This document shows positions 43,952-53,447 of a DNA stretch of 60,238 bases, in pieces. Each line of letters starts with the position of its first letter. Within the stretch, counting starts at the first letter, position 1. Below the pieces are notes generated by a model. That model was given only the letters and a program-made list of their open reading frames with translations, ran no database searches and had not been told where the DNA came from. The translations under genes and the position numbers were made by a program. The stretch comes from Vibrio sp. RE86 (GTDB taxonomy: Bacteria; Pseudomonadota; Gammaproteobacteria; Enterobacterales; Vibrionaceae). Where the stretch lies: contig NZ_VTXI01000026.1 in assembly GCF_013114545.1 (NCBI RefSeq), positions 1 to 60,238 of the forward strand, written 5' to 3'.

Positions 43952-46900
43952 CTATGAAGATCCTGCTCTACGTTTCTGTACCAGACGAACTAGGAAAGCG
44001 AACATCAGCAAGGCGATTAAGTACTTAATAGGAGCACTACCACCCGCCGCACCACTACCCGTTCTAATCGTTTTAGGTGCAATTTCTGTTTCACCAAAAG
44101 CATACCCTAGTGGATCAACAACAACCCCATTAATCACACCATCATCATCATTTGGACCACCATCTTGAATCGTGATCTGTAGACAATCCGGTGAGTGCCC
44201 TAGAGCCGCTATTTCAATGTAAGCTTCATCTCCAGGTGTAGGACATTGCCCCGTAGCACCAACAGCACTCGCCCCTAGGATATGATTGTCACGATCAGTT
44301 TCGAAATCGAACCACTCCCCATCTCGGTACTTCTTGAAGTAACCGTCAGCACGGTAAACACCGTTAAATGGAGCTGTTAACACACCAGACTGCCCTGGTA
44401 CTAGGTTATACATTTCAAAATCAAACACGGAGTCCACGATTGATCCCTCCGGAAGTACAATCCCAAAGGTTTCAAGCTCAGCACCTGAAACAACAATGCT
44501 TTTATCCGCAGATTGAGCTCCTAGCAGGCCAAGACGCAGCTTACTTCCTTCTTCGGATTCAAACTTAACCGAATCTGTCACAATAACATTGCCAGGTAAG
44601 TTCAAGTCGTCCATGTAATCTGGTACTAAGTCACCGTCACTGTCAGATAGCTCTTCCATTGTCCTACCTGAATATTGAGTTAGGTAATAAGCCGAAGAAA
44701 CAATAATAGGTCGAACCGTTGTCGCGGTAGTAAAGCTCCCCTCTAGATCTACAACCGTAGCGGTAATGTCGATTGCTTTTTCTTTCAGCCCATTCATCTC
44801 AACTAAAGACGTATCTAACAGGTATAAGTTACGCCCTTTATTTTGACATGCGAGTCCTTCACCACAGTTTAGAGTCAGATCATGACTTGATGCTGATACG
44901 CCATCGGGGTCTTGAATATCAACCTGAATTGCAAGCGTATCGCCATGTGAAACCACCATCACTGCTGACTCCAACCCAATACCATTGTATGTGCCATATT
45001 GCGCGCTAACGACTGGGCGAACATTCGACTCTGAAATAATGACTTCCGTTGATCTTAGCTTCTCACTAACAGCCAACAACAAGGTAACGTCATCATTATC
45101 CACACCGTCTTTTTTCAACAGCATTAGATCTTCGAAAACAGTCACATTAAAGGTTTCATTCCCTTCAACGCCACCCACCTTAGTCGTGTTCAATTCGACA
45201 GATTGCTCTCTTTCGTACAGCTCTTCAGCTGACGTACGATCCGAAGTAAAGACAAACTCATTAGCGTCTGGTGCGAAATAATCGAGATCTTCTACCGCCG
45301 AGACATCAATTAAAGAAAACGGCACGGTTAACTCACACACAGAACCAACCGGACAAGGTAACGGACCACTTAAATACGCATTTACCGTAACAGGCTGACC
45401 TTCTGCAGTTTCTGCCACACGATCAAGAAAGACTTTCGGATAGACATCCACATACAGATCTGCTCTTACTTCTTTACCACCTTTCCGTGCCAAAATTGAC
45501 AATGTGTTACGCCCTGTTGGCAACGAGACATTTGACAATAGCTCACCAACGACTTCCCCATTCAACTTTTCAAGAACCAATGGAATTGGAGAGGTACCAA
45601 ATTGACCGTAAACATCCGCTTCAGGTACCTCGACGTTAGTATATGCACCTGTCGCAGTCACAGAAAGCGTCGAGTTCACCGGCAGAATGATCTCTGGATC
45701 AATAGCTGAATCATCCACACTCGGATCTTTACCTAAACGGAACTCATCAAAGTTCGTCAAACCATCACGATCATCATCTTTATTTGCATCTGATGCGTCT
45801 TTAGGATCATAGCCATGAGCAATTTCCCAATCGTCAGGGATTGAGTCGTTATCATCGTCTTCATCAACTTGACAAGGTACTGAGCCGATACAGATATCAT
45901 TGAAACCATCATCAGGAAGCCCATCGCCATCTGTGTCTGTTAAAACACTAATTGAAAAACTGAGGCTGTCGGTCAGTCCTGAATCATCAGAAACGGTCAG
46001 GTCCACTGAATAGGTACCAACATATCCAATATTTGAGGTTCCAAGTAGTTGACCTGTAATTGAGTTCAATACCAACCAATCATCACCGTCATTACTAATT
46101 GTAACACTGTAGTTGTGACGCTCATCAGTATTCCCATCTGTTACCAAAGGTTGGAAGAAATAACTACTTCCAGAGGCAACCTCAGAAAGCGGTGCTGGAA
46201 TCGTTCTAATGACCGGAGCAATAGGTGCTTCGGGTACAGAAACGTCAAATAAATTGAGACATGCAGTGTCAAGATATTGATCCTCTACACAAGCAAGCAC
46301 ATTACGGTACTCCCCACCTACAAGTGGTGTACCAGTAATAGAAGGTGCTAACAATACCCATTGCCCATTGCTGACTTCATCAGCAAAATCGTCCGCAGGA
46401 TTGTGGGAATAACCCGAAATGGCTTCATAGTTCTGTTGGGCCATAGTTACTCGTGTTCCAGTGGAATAGCTAACAGCATCAACGGGATTCCAAGCATCAT
46501 AACGAGTTACATCAAGCCAAGCAGGTGCATTGCGAAGAGTCAGAGTCAAGGAACTGCTCAAACTATCGATATCATTGATTGTTGGGATGAACTCATAACC
46601 CACTCCAACCTCACCAACACTAGGTGGTAAACCAGAGATCGTAGGTGCTTGGTTTACACTTTGAACAATCAACGAAAACGGTAGCATACACGTTTGCACG
46701 GCAAAGCTTGGATTGTCAGACGCACAAACTTTAATATTGTCATATTGACGCTGGGTATCGCCCAAATTAACCATCGAGTCAGTATTGCTTGGCGTTCCGG
46801 ATAACACCCCTGTTACACGGTCAATTGACAGCCAGCTTGGTGCATCTACTAGCTGATAATAAACTAGGTCTCCCTGCGGATCGGCAGCAGTAGCAATATA

Positions 46901-49900
46901 AGTATATGGCTGACCTTCGATCGCACCAGTTGGCGCCGGTAGACTGACAAATTGAGGTAACGTCGCTGTCGACACTACATCAATATAAAACTCCGGCAGT
47001 TGGACATCTAAATTAAGAGCGTTTGTAACAGTAATCTCAAAAGGGCCATAGCTACCTAAATCATGAGGAGTCGGTGTCCCACTTAAAACACCCGTATTAG
47101 GATCAAAACTTAACCAACCTGGAATAGTGCCATCCATTGTAAATACATTCGGCCCACTTCCTCCATCTGTTGAAATAGGCTCAAAACGGTATTCACTAGC
47201 GACAAGAGCCGCCGTAGAAGGTACACCTCCGATTGTCGGTCCTGACTGAATATCAGCGATATTGAACTTAAGCGTGATATTACTAGACAAGGCATTGATA
47301 GCCCCAGTGTTATCGTTCGCTTTTAGAGCAATGGTTTGCGGTGTAGAAGTAACATCCCCGTTCATTGGCATGCCCGACAATACACCATCGTTGAGTGTTA
47401 ACCACCCTAGAACTCCTGCATCCACTTCGATAGAAACAACATCCGCTGGATCAATATCATTAAATTGAACACGATGAGTAAAGAAAGAACCCTCCGCAAT
47501 ATTGAATGTCATTTCACCGTCATTTGTGCCATCAGTATCTAATATTTCAGGCTGATCATTCACATTTTGTACAGTAATAGTAAATGGAGAAGAGGAAGTC
47601 GTCGTCGTGCCATCTGATACCGAAACCACAACGGTATGAGTGCCTACATCGTCATTAGTTGGAGTTCCAGACAGAGAAGGGACATTCGGGTCAGTGAAGC
47701 TTAGCCAACTAGGACCACTGACTACTGCGAATGTATAGTCCTCAGAATGAGCTTCCCAATTTGTCGCATCGGTTGATGGAGTGATTAAAGATGTAGCCTG
47801 TGTACGAATAGAACGATAATTTAAACCACTATCGTTGACGATAGCGCCAATAGGGTATGCACTTCCGGAAACCCAATTAGGGTAAACCACGCTGTCATCT
47901 GGATCCGAGAATGCAAATGTAAAACGATAGGTAGAGTCTTGGATAACACTACTCGTAGGAGCTCCCGCTGAAAAAGTGGGAGCATCAGATGTATTCAGTA
48001 CCAATATATCAAAGTTCAAGCTTGATACAGTTCGCCCATCGAAAGCATTCACCCGGAAAGAGTGCACCAAACCTGCATCAATATTTCGAGGTGTTCCGGA
48101 AAGCTGGCCATCTGGCGATATTGTCAACCAACCAGAATGGTTTGTTCGATCGAGAGAAAACGATACGCTATCACTGTCACCATCTGTTGCTGTAAACAAA
48201 GACTCAAAACGTACACCTTGGTTGACTGACGTTGGGATAAACCCACTTAGAGCAGGACCATCGTTAACGTTTGCAACACTAAGGTCGATCCCTTCCGAAC
48301 GCGATGAGAACGTATCCACAGATACTTGTTCCCATTGAGTTGGGGTAACCGAGGGAGACATACCACCACTACTAATATTAGCTTTGGCAATATAAGCGGA
48401 AGTCCCTACTTTGACATATTCACCAATAGTGTATGAATTCGAGTTGTTCCAAGCTGGTAAATTCAAGTCAACAAGTAAGTTATTACTACCATCTAGAGTC
48501 ATGAAGTGATTGTTATAGGCTTCAAGCTGAATATTAAAATAGCTACCGACGTCTGAGTTGTTTGGTCGGTCTACCTTATTACGCAGCTTCCATGAACCAC
48601 TACATGAGGCAGGAGGGCAAACTTCAAGCCAATCTGGTAAGTTTCTGCCAACAATGGAGAGCTCTCTAGCTGTTATACCAACATCCGGTTCATCAATAAT
48701 GATAGGCTGAGAAATAACGCTACCAGCAGCGATGCTTCCCGCAGCCATTCCCGTAGTGAAAGCTTGATTATGGGTTGGGGCTAATCCTTGAATACTTGTT
48801 TTTGGCGCATCATTTTTATCATGAACCATGATAGTAAATGTATTAGCAACACCACTTATACCTCCATCGACAGATGCATATATTGTGGCCGCCTGAGCGC
48901 CAGTAGTCACATCATTAACACCAGGTGTACCACTGACAGTACTTCCGCTGATCGTCAACCAATCGGGAAGATTATTGGAGAAATAGGAGATCGTCTGAGT
49001 ACGATCTGGGTCGGTCGCATTTAAAGTAAACGAGACAGGGTGCCCCTGAAGTACATTCACATTCGATATAACTGGGAATTGTGTCGCTTGGTTAACCTCT
49101 TCAACCGACAAAGTGAAAGTAACCTGGTCAGTCAGTCCTAAGCTATCTGTAACTCTTAAAGTAACATTTTCGGGAGTTAATGTTACATCATTGTTCGTAG
49201 GTGTACCTCGTATCTCAATGAAACGATCTGAGGTCGTCACAGTAGTTAAACCGTTAACTGAGCTACGAGCTGAGTCAACAAGCTCTAACCAAGATGGAGC
49301 GGCTTCAATATCATAGGTAAATGTATCCGAGTTATCGGAGTCAGAAATTGTAATGTTCTGGCTAAACGCATTACTTTCAGTTGCCACTAGTCCAGAAACA
49401 GAGTCAAAAACCGGAGGTTCATTGACATCATTAACCGTCACAGATATGGTTGCGCTCTGCATACCTGTGCCATCATCTACCAATGCAAAGACTTCATAAA
49501 CCCCATCACCATCACTATCCGCAGGCGCTTCGAAATTCTTTGCCTCTTTAAACTCTAAAAATCCCGACGCAGACAGTTCAAACTGAGCAATGTCATCACC
49601 ATTGTACATTCTAAATGAGGCCGCTTCGTCCTCAAAATCAAAGTACCTTAATTGCTCAATATCTGTTTGACCCTCATCTACTGTCAGAGAAATCGATTTT
49701 GCAAGCGAGTATTGCTTTAACTGCCTTAAATTTATATGAGTCGCAATAAACTCATTGGTATTATTGTGGTCGAAATCACCAAGGACAACGCCTTGCGACT
49801 GTTCGCTGACTAAGTTCACTTTGGTCCACGTAGCAAAGTTCGTAGTCGTACCGTCGTTAGCTAATACCAAGATCCCATCATTACCAGTACCGACGACATC

Positions 49901-51115
49901 CAGCGTGCCGTTATAGTCAATATCATAGACTTTAACAGCGCCTCGCATATCAGTTGCAGTTCGTGTTATCTTACCCGCGGAGGCTGTTGTAGGTGTATCT
50001 ATTGTAAGATTTGAAAATAGGTATACCGTACTACCTATTGTAGTCACAACGATATCATTTTCACCATTAGCATCAAAGTCAGCCAAAGCCATACCTGTTA
50101 CGAGACCTAGGCCAGTCTCGACTTCAATAGCCCCACCAAATGATACCGCCCCCCCGTGCGTACTGGTATTCTCAAAGACCATTAATCGTCCTGAGTTAGT
50201 GTCAGTTACGAGTACATCCAAGAAATTATCATTATTAAAGTCGGCAACTAAAACGCCCTTAGGGTAGTTAAAACCGTGATCATTATTTACCAAACGTACA
50301 TGGTTAAATACAGGCTCCGTATCTGAAGTATTAGCCCCTATTGAGGTTGTATTCTCACGTACCGAAACAAAGGCTGCGCCGTCAACATTCCCCCCAACAT
50401 AAACAAAGTCATTTTTGCCATCACGGTTAAAATCAGCAATTTTAACATCGCGTACAAATCGACCGAGTGTTCCCAAAGTGGGATGAGCATGGTCAGTATC
50501 AACAGAAATCAAATTACCATCGAGGGTTTCATCCCCGTTTTGTAAACCTGTAGGGGTCACCATGCTATTTGTGTTGATATCATATGCTGCCATACGAATG
50601 TCTTTACCCACATACAAGATATCTGTTGCAGGATTCACAGAGTTACCATCAAGGTTAAGGTCACCGGCCGCCATCGCATAGTTACGACGAATCAATTTAT
50701 GGGTAAACGTATCAGTTGCACTGTCATAGTCGGACTTAAGATTTAAGTAACGAAAGCGCGGTGTATGAACGTCATCTAATTCATTGATATAAATACCAAC
50801 CTGACCATGACGAACAAAAGTGTCAGTTATATCAGTACCATTGGCGTCATCACCATCATTGTTGTCCTCTCCTGGGGCATAATCAGTCGCATAATCAGTG
50901 GCTCCAGTCGGGATGTCACTCCACACAAGAAGGTCGTCATAGCCATCGCCGTCAAAATCATACTCCAGGACTCCAGAGGCTTGCATAAAGTCCGCAACTT
51001 TCTTTTCAGAACTAACTGATGTCACGCCATTAACAAAGCTAGGAGGACGAGCATGTCCCGCTAAAGCGATCACTGTGGCAGTACAGAATACATACCATTT
51101 TAATGTTCTATTCAT
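43952..51115 (-). CDS. Giant cadherin-like surface protein with candidate GlyGly-CTERM tail
   Basis: A 2387-residue exported protein, function unknown. Signal peptide about 1-22. Seven FG-GAP/VCBS-like repeats follow at about 50-465 (YDFDGDGYDDLLVW, IADFNRDGKNDFVYVG, LADFDANGENDIVVTT), probably a beta-propeller. About ten He_PIG/cadherin-like Ig domains (480-1720) carry WL..G.LSGTP motifs. Three CBM5/12-like inserts sit at 888-932, 1079-1124 and 1540-1591. A thrombospondin-3-like calcium region (1726-1800, DTDGDGLPDD) is followed by a Calx-beta-like part (about 1895-2000) and a choice-of-anchor-U-like domain (about 2180-2345, with DGGPNDDDGVINGVVVDP). The tail 2353-2387 has GSGAAGGS, one membrane helix and KRR, as in GlyGly-CTERM signals. 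RBS GGAGG precedes the ATG. Likely a T2SS-exported, chitin- or glycan-binding adhesin (inference). Confidence 0.85.
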   Translation of the reverse strand: MNRTLKWYVFCTATVIALAGHARPPSFVNGVTSVSSEKKVADFMQASGVLEYDFDGDGYDDLLVWSDIPTGATDYATDYAPGEDNNDGDDANGTDITDTFVRHGQVGIYINELDDVHTPRFRYLNLKSDYDSATDTFTHKLIRRNYAMAAGDLNLDGNSVNPATDILYVGKDIRMAAYDINTNSMVTPTGLQNGDETLDGNLISVDTDHAHPTLGTLGRFVRDVKIADFNRDGKNDFVYVGGNVDGAAFVSVRENTTSIGANTSDTEPVFNHVRLVNNDHGFNYPKGVLVADFNNDNFLDVLVTDTNSGRLMVFENTSTHGGAVSFGGAIEVETGLGLVTGMALADFDANGENDIVVTTIGSTVYLFSNLTIDTPTTASAGKITRTATDMRGAVKVYDIDYNGTLDVVGTGNDGILVLANDGTTTNFATWTKVNLVSEQSQGVVLGDFDHNNTNEFIATHINLRQLKQYSLAKSISLTVDEGQTDIEQLRYFDFEDEAASFRMYNGDDIAQFELSASGFLEFKEAKNFEAPADSDGDGVYEVFALVDDGTGMQSATISVTVNDVNEPPVFDSVSGLVATESNAFSQNITISDSDNSDTFTYDIEAAPSWLELVDSARSSVNGLTTVTTSDRFIEIRGTPTNNDVTLTPENVTLRVTDSLGLTDQVTFTLSVEEVNQATQFPVISNVNVLQGHPVSFTLNATDPDRTQTISYFSNNLPDWLTISGSTVSGTPGVNDVTTGAQAATIYASVDGGISGVANTFTIMVHDKNDAPKTSIQGLAPTHNQAFTTGMAAGSIAAGSVISQPIIIDEPDVGITARELSIVGRNLPDWLEVCPPASCSGSWKLRNKVDRPNNSDVGSYFNIQLEAYNNHFMTLDGSNNLLVDLNLPAWNNSNSYTIGEYVKVGTSAYIAKANISSGGMSPSVTPTQWEQVSVDTFSSRSEGIDLSVANVNDGPALSGFIPTSVNQGVRFESLFTATDGDSDSVSFSLDRTNHSGWLTISPDGQLSGTPRNIDAGLVHSFRVNAFDGRTVSSLNFDILVLNTSDAPTFSAGAPTSSVIQDSTYRFTFAFSDPDDSVVYPNWVSGSAYPIGAIVNDSGLNYRSIRTQATSLITPSTDATNWEAHSEDYTFAVVSGPSWLSFTDPNVPSLSGTPTNDDVGTHTVVVSVSDGTTTTSSSPFTITVQNVNDQPEILDTDGTNDGEMTFNIAEGSFFTHRVQFNDIDPADVVSIEVDAGVLGWLTLNDGVLSGMPMNGDVTSTPQTIALKANDNTGAINALSSNITLKFNIADIQSGPTIGGVPSTAALVASEYRFEPISTDGGSGPNVFTMDGTIPGWLSFDPNTGVLSGTPTPHDLGSYGPFEITVTNALNLDVQLPEFYIDVVSTATLPQFVSLPAPTGAIEGQPYTYIATAADPQGDLVYYQLVDAPSWLSIDRVTGVLSGTPSNTDSMVNLGDTQRQYDNIKVCASDNPSFAVQTCMLPFSLIVQSVNQAPTISGLPPSVGEVGVGYEFIPTINDIDSLSSSLTLTLRNAPAWLDVTRYDAWNPVDAVSYSTGTRVTMAQQNYEAISGYSHNPADDFADEVSNGQWVLLAPSITGTPLVGGEYRNVLACVEDQYLDTACLNLFDVSVPEAPIAPVIRTIPAPLSEVASGSSYFFQPLVTDGNTDERHNYSVTISNDGDDWLVLNSITGQLLGTSNIGYVGTYSVDLTVSDDSGLTDSLSFSISVLTDTDGDGLPDDGFNDICIGSVPCQVDEDDDNDSIPDDWEIAHGYDPKDASDANKDDDRDGLTNFDEFRLGKDPSVDDSAIDPEIILPVNSTLSVTATGAYTNVEVPEADVYGQFGTSPIPLVLEKLNGEVVGELLSNVSLPTGRNTLSILARKGGKEVRADLYVDVYPKVFLDRVAETAEGQPVTVNAYLSGPLPCPVGSVCELTVPFSLIDVSAVEDLDYFAPDANEFVFTSDRTSAEELYEREQSVELNTTKVGGVEGNETFNVTVFEDLMLLKKDGVDNDDVTLLLAVSEKLRSTEVIISESNVRPVVSAQYGTYNGIGLESAVMVVSHGDTLAIQVDIQDPDGVSASSHDLTLNCGEGLACQNKGRNLYLLDTSLVEMNGLKEKAIDITATVVDLEGSFTTATTVRPIIVSSAYYLTQYSGRTMEELSDSDGDLVPDYMDDLNLPGNVIVTDSVKFESEEGSKLRLGLLGAQSADKSIVVSGAELETFGIVLPEGSIVDSVFDFEMYNLVPGQSGVLTAPFNGVYRADGYFKKYRDGEWFDFETDRDNHILGASAVGATGQCPTPGDEAYIEIAALGHSPDCLQITIQDGGPNDDDGVINGVVVDPLGYAFGETEIAPKTIRTGSGAAGGSAPIKYLIALLMFAFLVRLVQKRRAGSS

Positions 51116-51171
51116 ATCCCCCTCCCAAACAAGGCGACATTAGTCATTTGTTTAATTTGTAACCTCCACTT

Positions 51172-51200
51172 TTTTAACACGTCATACCATAAAAAGTCAA
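51172..51200 (-). promoter_or_regulatory. Candidate promoter of the giant gene
   Basis: On the minus strand TTGACT, 17 bases, TTAAAA. It would give a leader of about 50 bases ahead of the GGAGG ribosome site. Confidence 0.5.
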
Positions 51201-51280
51201 AGCATTATTAGTACGCAGTTCTATAAAGTAACTGTTGCAGATTTAACTTAAAGTTAAGACCTTACGGGCTTGCATTAGCA

Positions 51281-51314
51281 GAAACAAAAACGGCATCAAT
51301 AAGTGATGCCGTTT
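51281..51314 (-). terminator. Terminator of the glycosyltransferase gene
   Basis: An ACGGCATCA / TGATGCCGT stem with a 5-base loop and T run on the minus strand, about 20 bases past the stop. Positions 51281-51310 match the orphan hairpin at 42173-42202 at 28 of 30 bases. Confidence 0.9.
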
Positions 51315-51332
51315 GGTTCGTTTTATTGTTGA

Positions 51333-52379
51333 TTAACTGCGCGTTGCGTAACTTGGTAAATCTACTTTATCCCACAAACTTTCGGTCAGCTTTGAGGTAT
51401 CATCCCACTCGCCTCGTTTTATCCATGCCACCAGCGCGTCAGCAACATTTGGGTAGTTAATACTCTCACCGCTAGCCTCATCCAGCCATCGACGAACAAC
51501 GGCTGCATCCAAAATGTCCATACTACTCGCTAACCCCAACTCTTCGAGAGTGGCAACATTGCTCACTTGTTCAAATTGACCACTGAGTGGTTTGAGTAGC
51601 AGCTTTTTACCGAGAGTTAATGCTTCTGACGGCAGTTCAAAACCACCATTAGCAATCACACCATTGCAACGTGCTAGGGAAGATTGAAACTTGTCGAGAC
51701 TCAATGGTGAAAAATCGATGTTGTCTACTCGATTCTCTTCCATCACTTCAGGGTGGAAGCAAACAAACTGTTGAGAGGTAAATCGTAAGAGCAAATCGGT
51801 AATGTCATCGATGTTTTCAAATGGTAGATATACCAAGATAAATGGCTCTGGTTCGTAGCTCGTACGTTCGGTATGAATGATCGGTGGCAAGATAGGTTGA
51901 TCAAAGTGATACCAGTGCAAGCCGATATGATGATCTGCGGGAGCAAAATGATTGATCACTTGCTTGTCGATCCAATTCGCTCCAACCAAAGGAACTGAAT
52001 AGCGAAAAGCGTTCTGATGGCTAATGCTGATAATGGGAACATTTTGCTGCTTTGCGGCCCATGCCGAGACTGGTTCAAAATCATTTAAGACGAGATCATA
52101 GCTCTTCAGATCGAGGCTTTGAACATCTTGCCAAAAGCGCCACAGATTATTCTTTAAAGCCGTTTGCCAATAATCGACCTTTCCACCTTGCGTGATAAAT
52201 GAGAGCCCTTTGCGAGTCTGATACTCACCAAACACATCCATAGAAAAGTACTTATCTTCGGCTCTTCCGGTAAACAAGAAATCCACCTCAAAACCATGTT
52301 CGGATAAACTCTGAGACATCGCTCGCGCTCGCGCAATATGCCCGTTTCCAGTTCCTTGAACGCCATAAAGAATTTTCAT
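51333..52379 (-). CDS. Glycosyltransferase of the MJ1255/TIGR00661 type
   Basis: A 348-residue protein with a GT-B-like layout: start KILYGVQGTGNGHIARARAM (the GxGxGH loop), YDLVLNDFEPVSAWAA, and the donor-site stretch GVIANGGFELPSEALTLGKK. This fits the conserved family once called MJ1255, related to MurG/UGT-like transferases. Donor and acceptor are unknown. It overlaps the PAP2 gene by 4 bases, so the two probably act together, perhaps on a lipid-linked sugar (inference). It ends at the terminator at 51281-51314, next to the giant gene. Confidence 0.8.
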   Translation of the reverse strand: MKILYGVQGTGNGHIARARAMSQSLSEHGFEVDFLFTGRAEDKYFSMDVFGEYQTRKGLSFITQGGKVDYWQTALKNNLWRFWQDVQSLDLKSYDLVLNDFEPVSAWAAKQQNVPIISISHQNAFRYSVPLVGANWIDKQVINHFAPADHHIGLHWYHFDQPILPPIIHTERTSYEPEPFILVYLPFENIDDITDLLLRFTSQQFVCFHPEVMEENRVDNIDFSPLSLDKFQSSLARCNGVIANGGFELPSEALTLGKKLLLKPLSGQFEQVSNVATLEELGLASSMDILDAAVVRRWLDEASGESINYPNVADALVAWIKRGEWDDTSKLTESLWDKVDLPSYATRS

Positions 52380-52909
52380 GCAAAGCCCCCAAACAGGTTA
52401 AGTGATAACGTTGCGCAGCCAATACCCAATGCCGCACCAAGTAAAACATCAGTTAAAAAATGCACACCCAATAACACTCGAGAAGTCGCGATCATAGTCG
52501 CCCATATCAACGTTACGGCTTCCAGTTCTACATAAAAGTGACCAATGATCGTAGCCATTAGAAATGCGGCAGCAGTGTGACCAGACGGAAGACTATATCT
52601 ATCTGAAGGGGTAATAAATGATGTCACTAAATCGGAACAGTCATTTGGGCGGCGACGTTTGAAAAGGTTTTTCACCAACCAATAGATAGGGAGCTCCAAC
52701 GCGAAAGCGGCTAGCCCTATCATCAGAAAAAGCGTTCCCGCTTCTCCTCCAAACAAATAGGTGCACAGGCCAACAACAGCATAAAGTGGCCCGTCTCCTG
52801 TACGTGAAATCATCCGACTCACTTTCGATAGCGGGAGAGAAAAACGATGTTGTAAGCAGAATAAAGAGAACGCCAGATCAAACTTGGCAATAGGTTCGAT
52901 TGAACGCAT
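52376..52909 (-). CDS. PAP2-family lipid phosphatase
   Basis: A 177-residue membrane protein with all three PAP2 motifs: KNLFKRRRP, PSGHT and SRVLLGVHFLTD. It has about five hydrophobic segments. Such enzymes dephosphorylate lipid phosphates such as undecaprenyl pyrophosphate, phosphatidic acid or PGP; the substrate here is unknown. I chose the ATG at 52909 because AGGAG stands 7 bases upstream; a GTG at 52912 would be too close. It is first of a two-gene operon with the glycosyltransferase, overlapping it by 4 bases. Confidence 0.88.
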   Translation of the reverse strand: MRSIEPIAKFDLAFSLFCLQHRFSLPLSKVSRMISRTGDGPLYAVVGLCTYLFGGEAGTLFLMIGLAAFALELPIYWLVKNLFKRRRPNDCSDLVTSFITPSDRYSLPSGHTAAAFLMATIIGHFYVELEAVTLIWATMIATSRVLLGVHFLTDVLLGAALGIGCATLSLNLFGGFA

Positions 52910-53241
52910 CACCGACTCCTTTTTATCACGGTATTGCGTTCAACTTAGTTTCGCTTAGTGACAAGCTCGTGACGCTTTCGCTGAGTTTCGGTTACACCGT
53001 CGATTTAACGTTCGAACAGTAAAATTAAGATACATACCCGCTAATGAGAACCCTCCCCTTTTCTCATTCACTCAGTTGATAAAGCAGCACAATTATGCCG
53101 CTATTTTGTAGGATTCTAGAACTAACTGATCTGACTTGAACAAAAAAAACACTTTAGGGTTGACGTACTCGCCTGAGTGCGGTACTAATTTGTTAACTTA
53201 AATATGTGGATTATTTAACGCCCTTAAAGGAATCGTTAACA
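52910..53241. other. Region between the PAP2 gene and the leu leader
   Basis: No gene is seen. It holds the divergent start region of the PAP2 gene and, on the right, the leu promoter (53160-53188). The middle is AT-rich and without clear hairpins. Confidence 0.5.
53160..53188 (+). promoter_or_regulatory. leuABCD promoter
   Basis: TTGACG, 17 bases, TACTAA. It would start transcription near 53195, about 45 bases ahead of the leader peptide. Confidence 0.7.
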
Positions 53242-53304
53242 ATGATGAACCGTTTTTCTTTCCTGCTGCGCCTCCTCCTTATCGTGAAAAGTTCGCGCGG
53301 GTAG
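53242..53304 (+). CDS. leuL: leu operon leader peptide
   Basis: A 20-codon reading frame, MMNRFSFLLRLLLIVKSSRG, with five Leu codons in a row of six (CTG CTG CGC CTC CTC CTT), preceded by AAGGA. Ribosome stalling at these codons when Leu-tRNA is short would prevent the terminator at 53341-53367 from forming, the classical attenuation of leuABCD. It is too short for ordinary gene finders. Start ATGATG; either may be used. Confidence 0.88.
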   Translation: MMNRFSFLLRLLLIVKSSRG

Positions 53305-53340
53305 GCTGTGGAAGAAAAATAACCACAAAGAATTTCAAGA

Positions 53341-53367
53341 AGCCCGCACTCAGATGCGGGTTTTTTT
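53341..53367 (+). terminator. leu attenuator terminator
   Basis: A CCCGCA / TGCGGG stem with a 6-base loop is followed by seven T, 37 bases past the leader stop. The leader region contains GTTCGCGCGGGTAG, whose CGCGGG could compete with part of the stem. Confidence 0.85.
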
Positions 53368-53447
53368 ATACCTAGCTCTTTATCGCTAAGTAATGGAAGT
53401 AAACGATTAACAGATGCGGTAAGCATCGAATCACTAAGGAAGCACTC

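Noticed and set aside
47976..48338. Plus-strand frames inside the giant gene
   Set aside because: They lie antisense to a continuous 2387-codon gene, have low-complexity Ser/Thr-rich translations and no ribosome sites.
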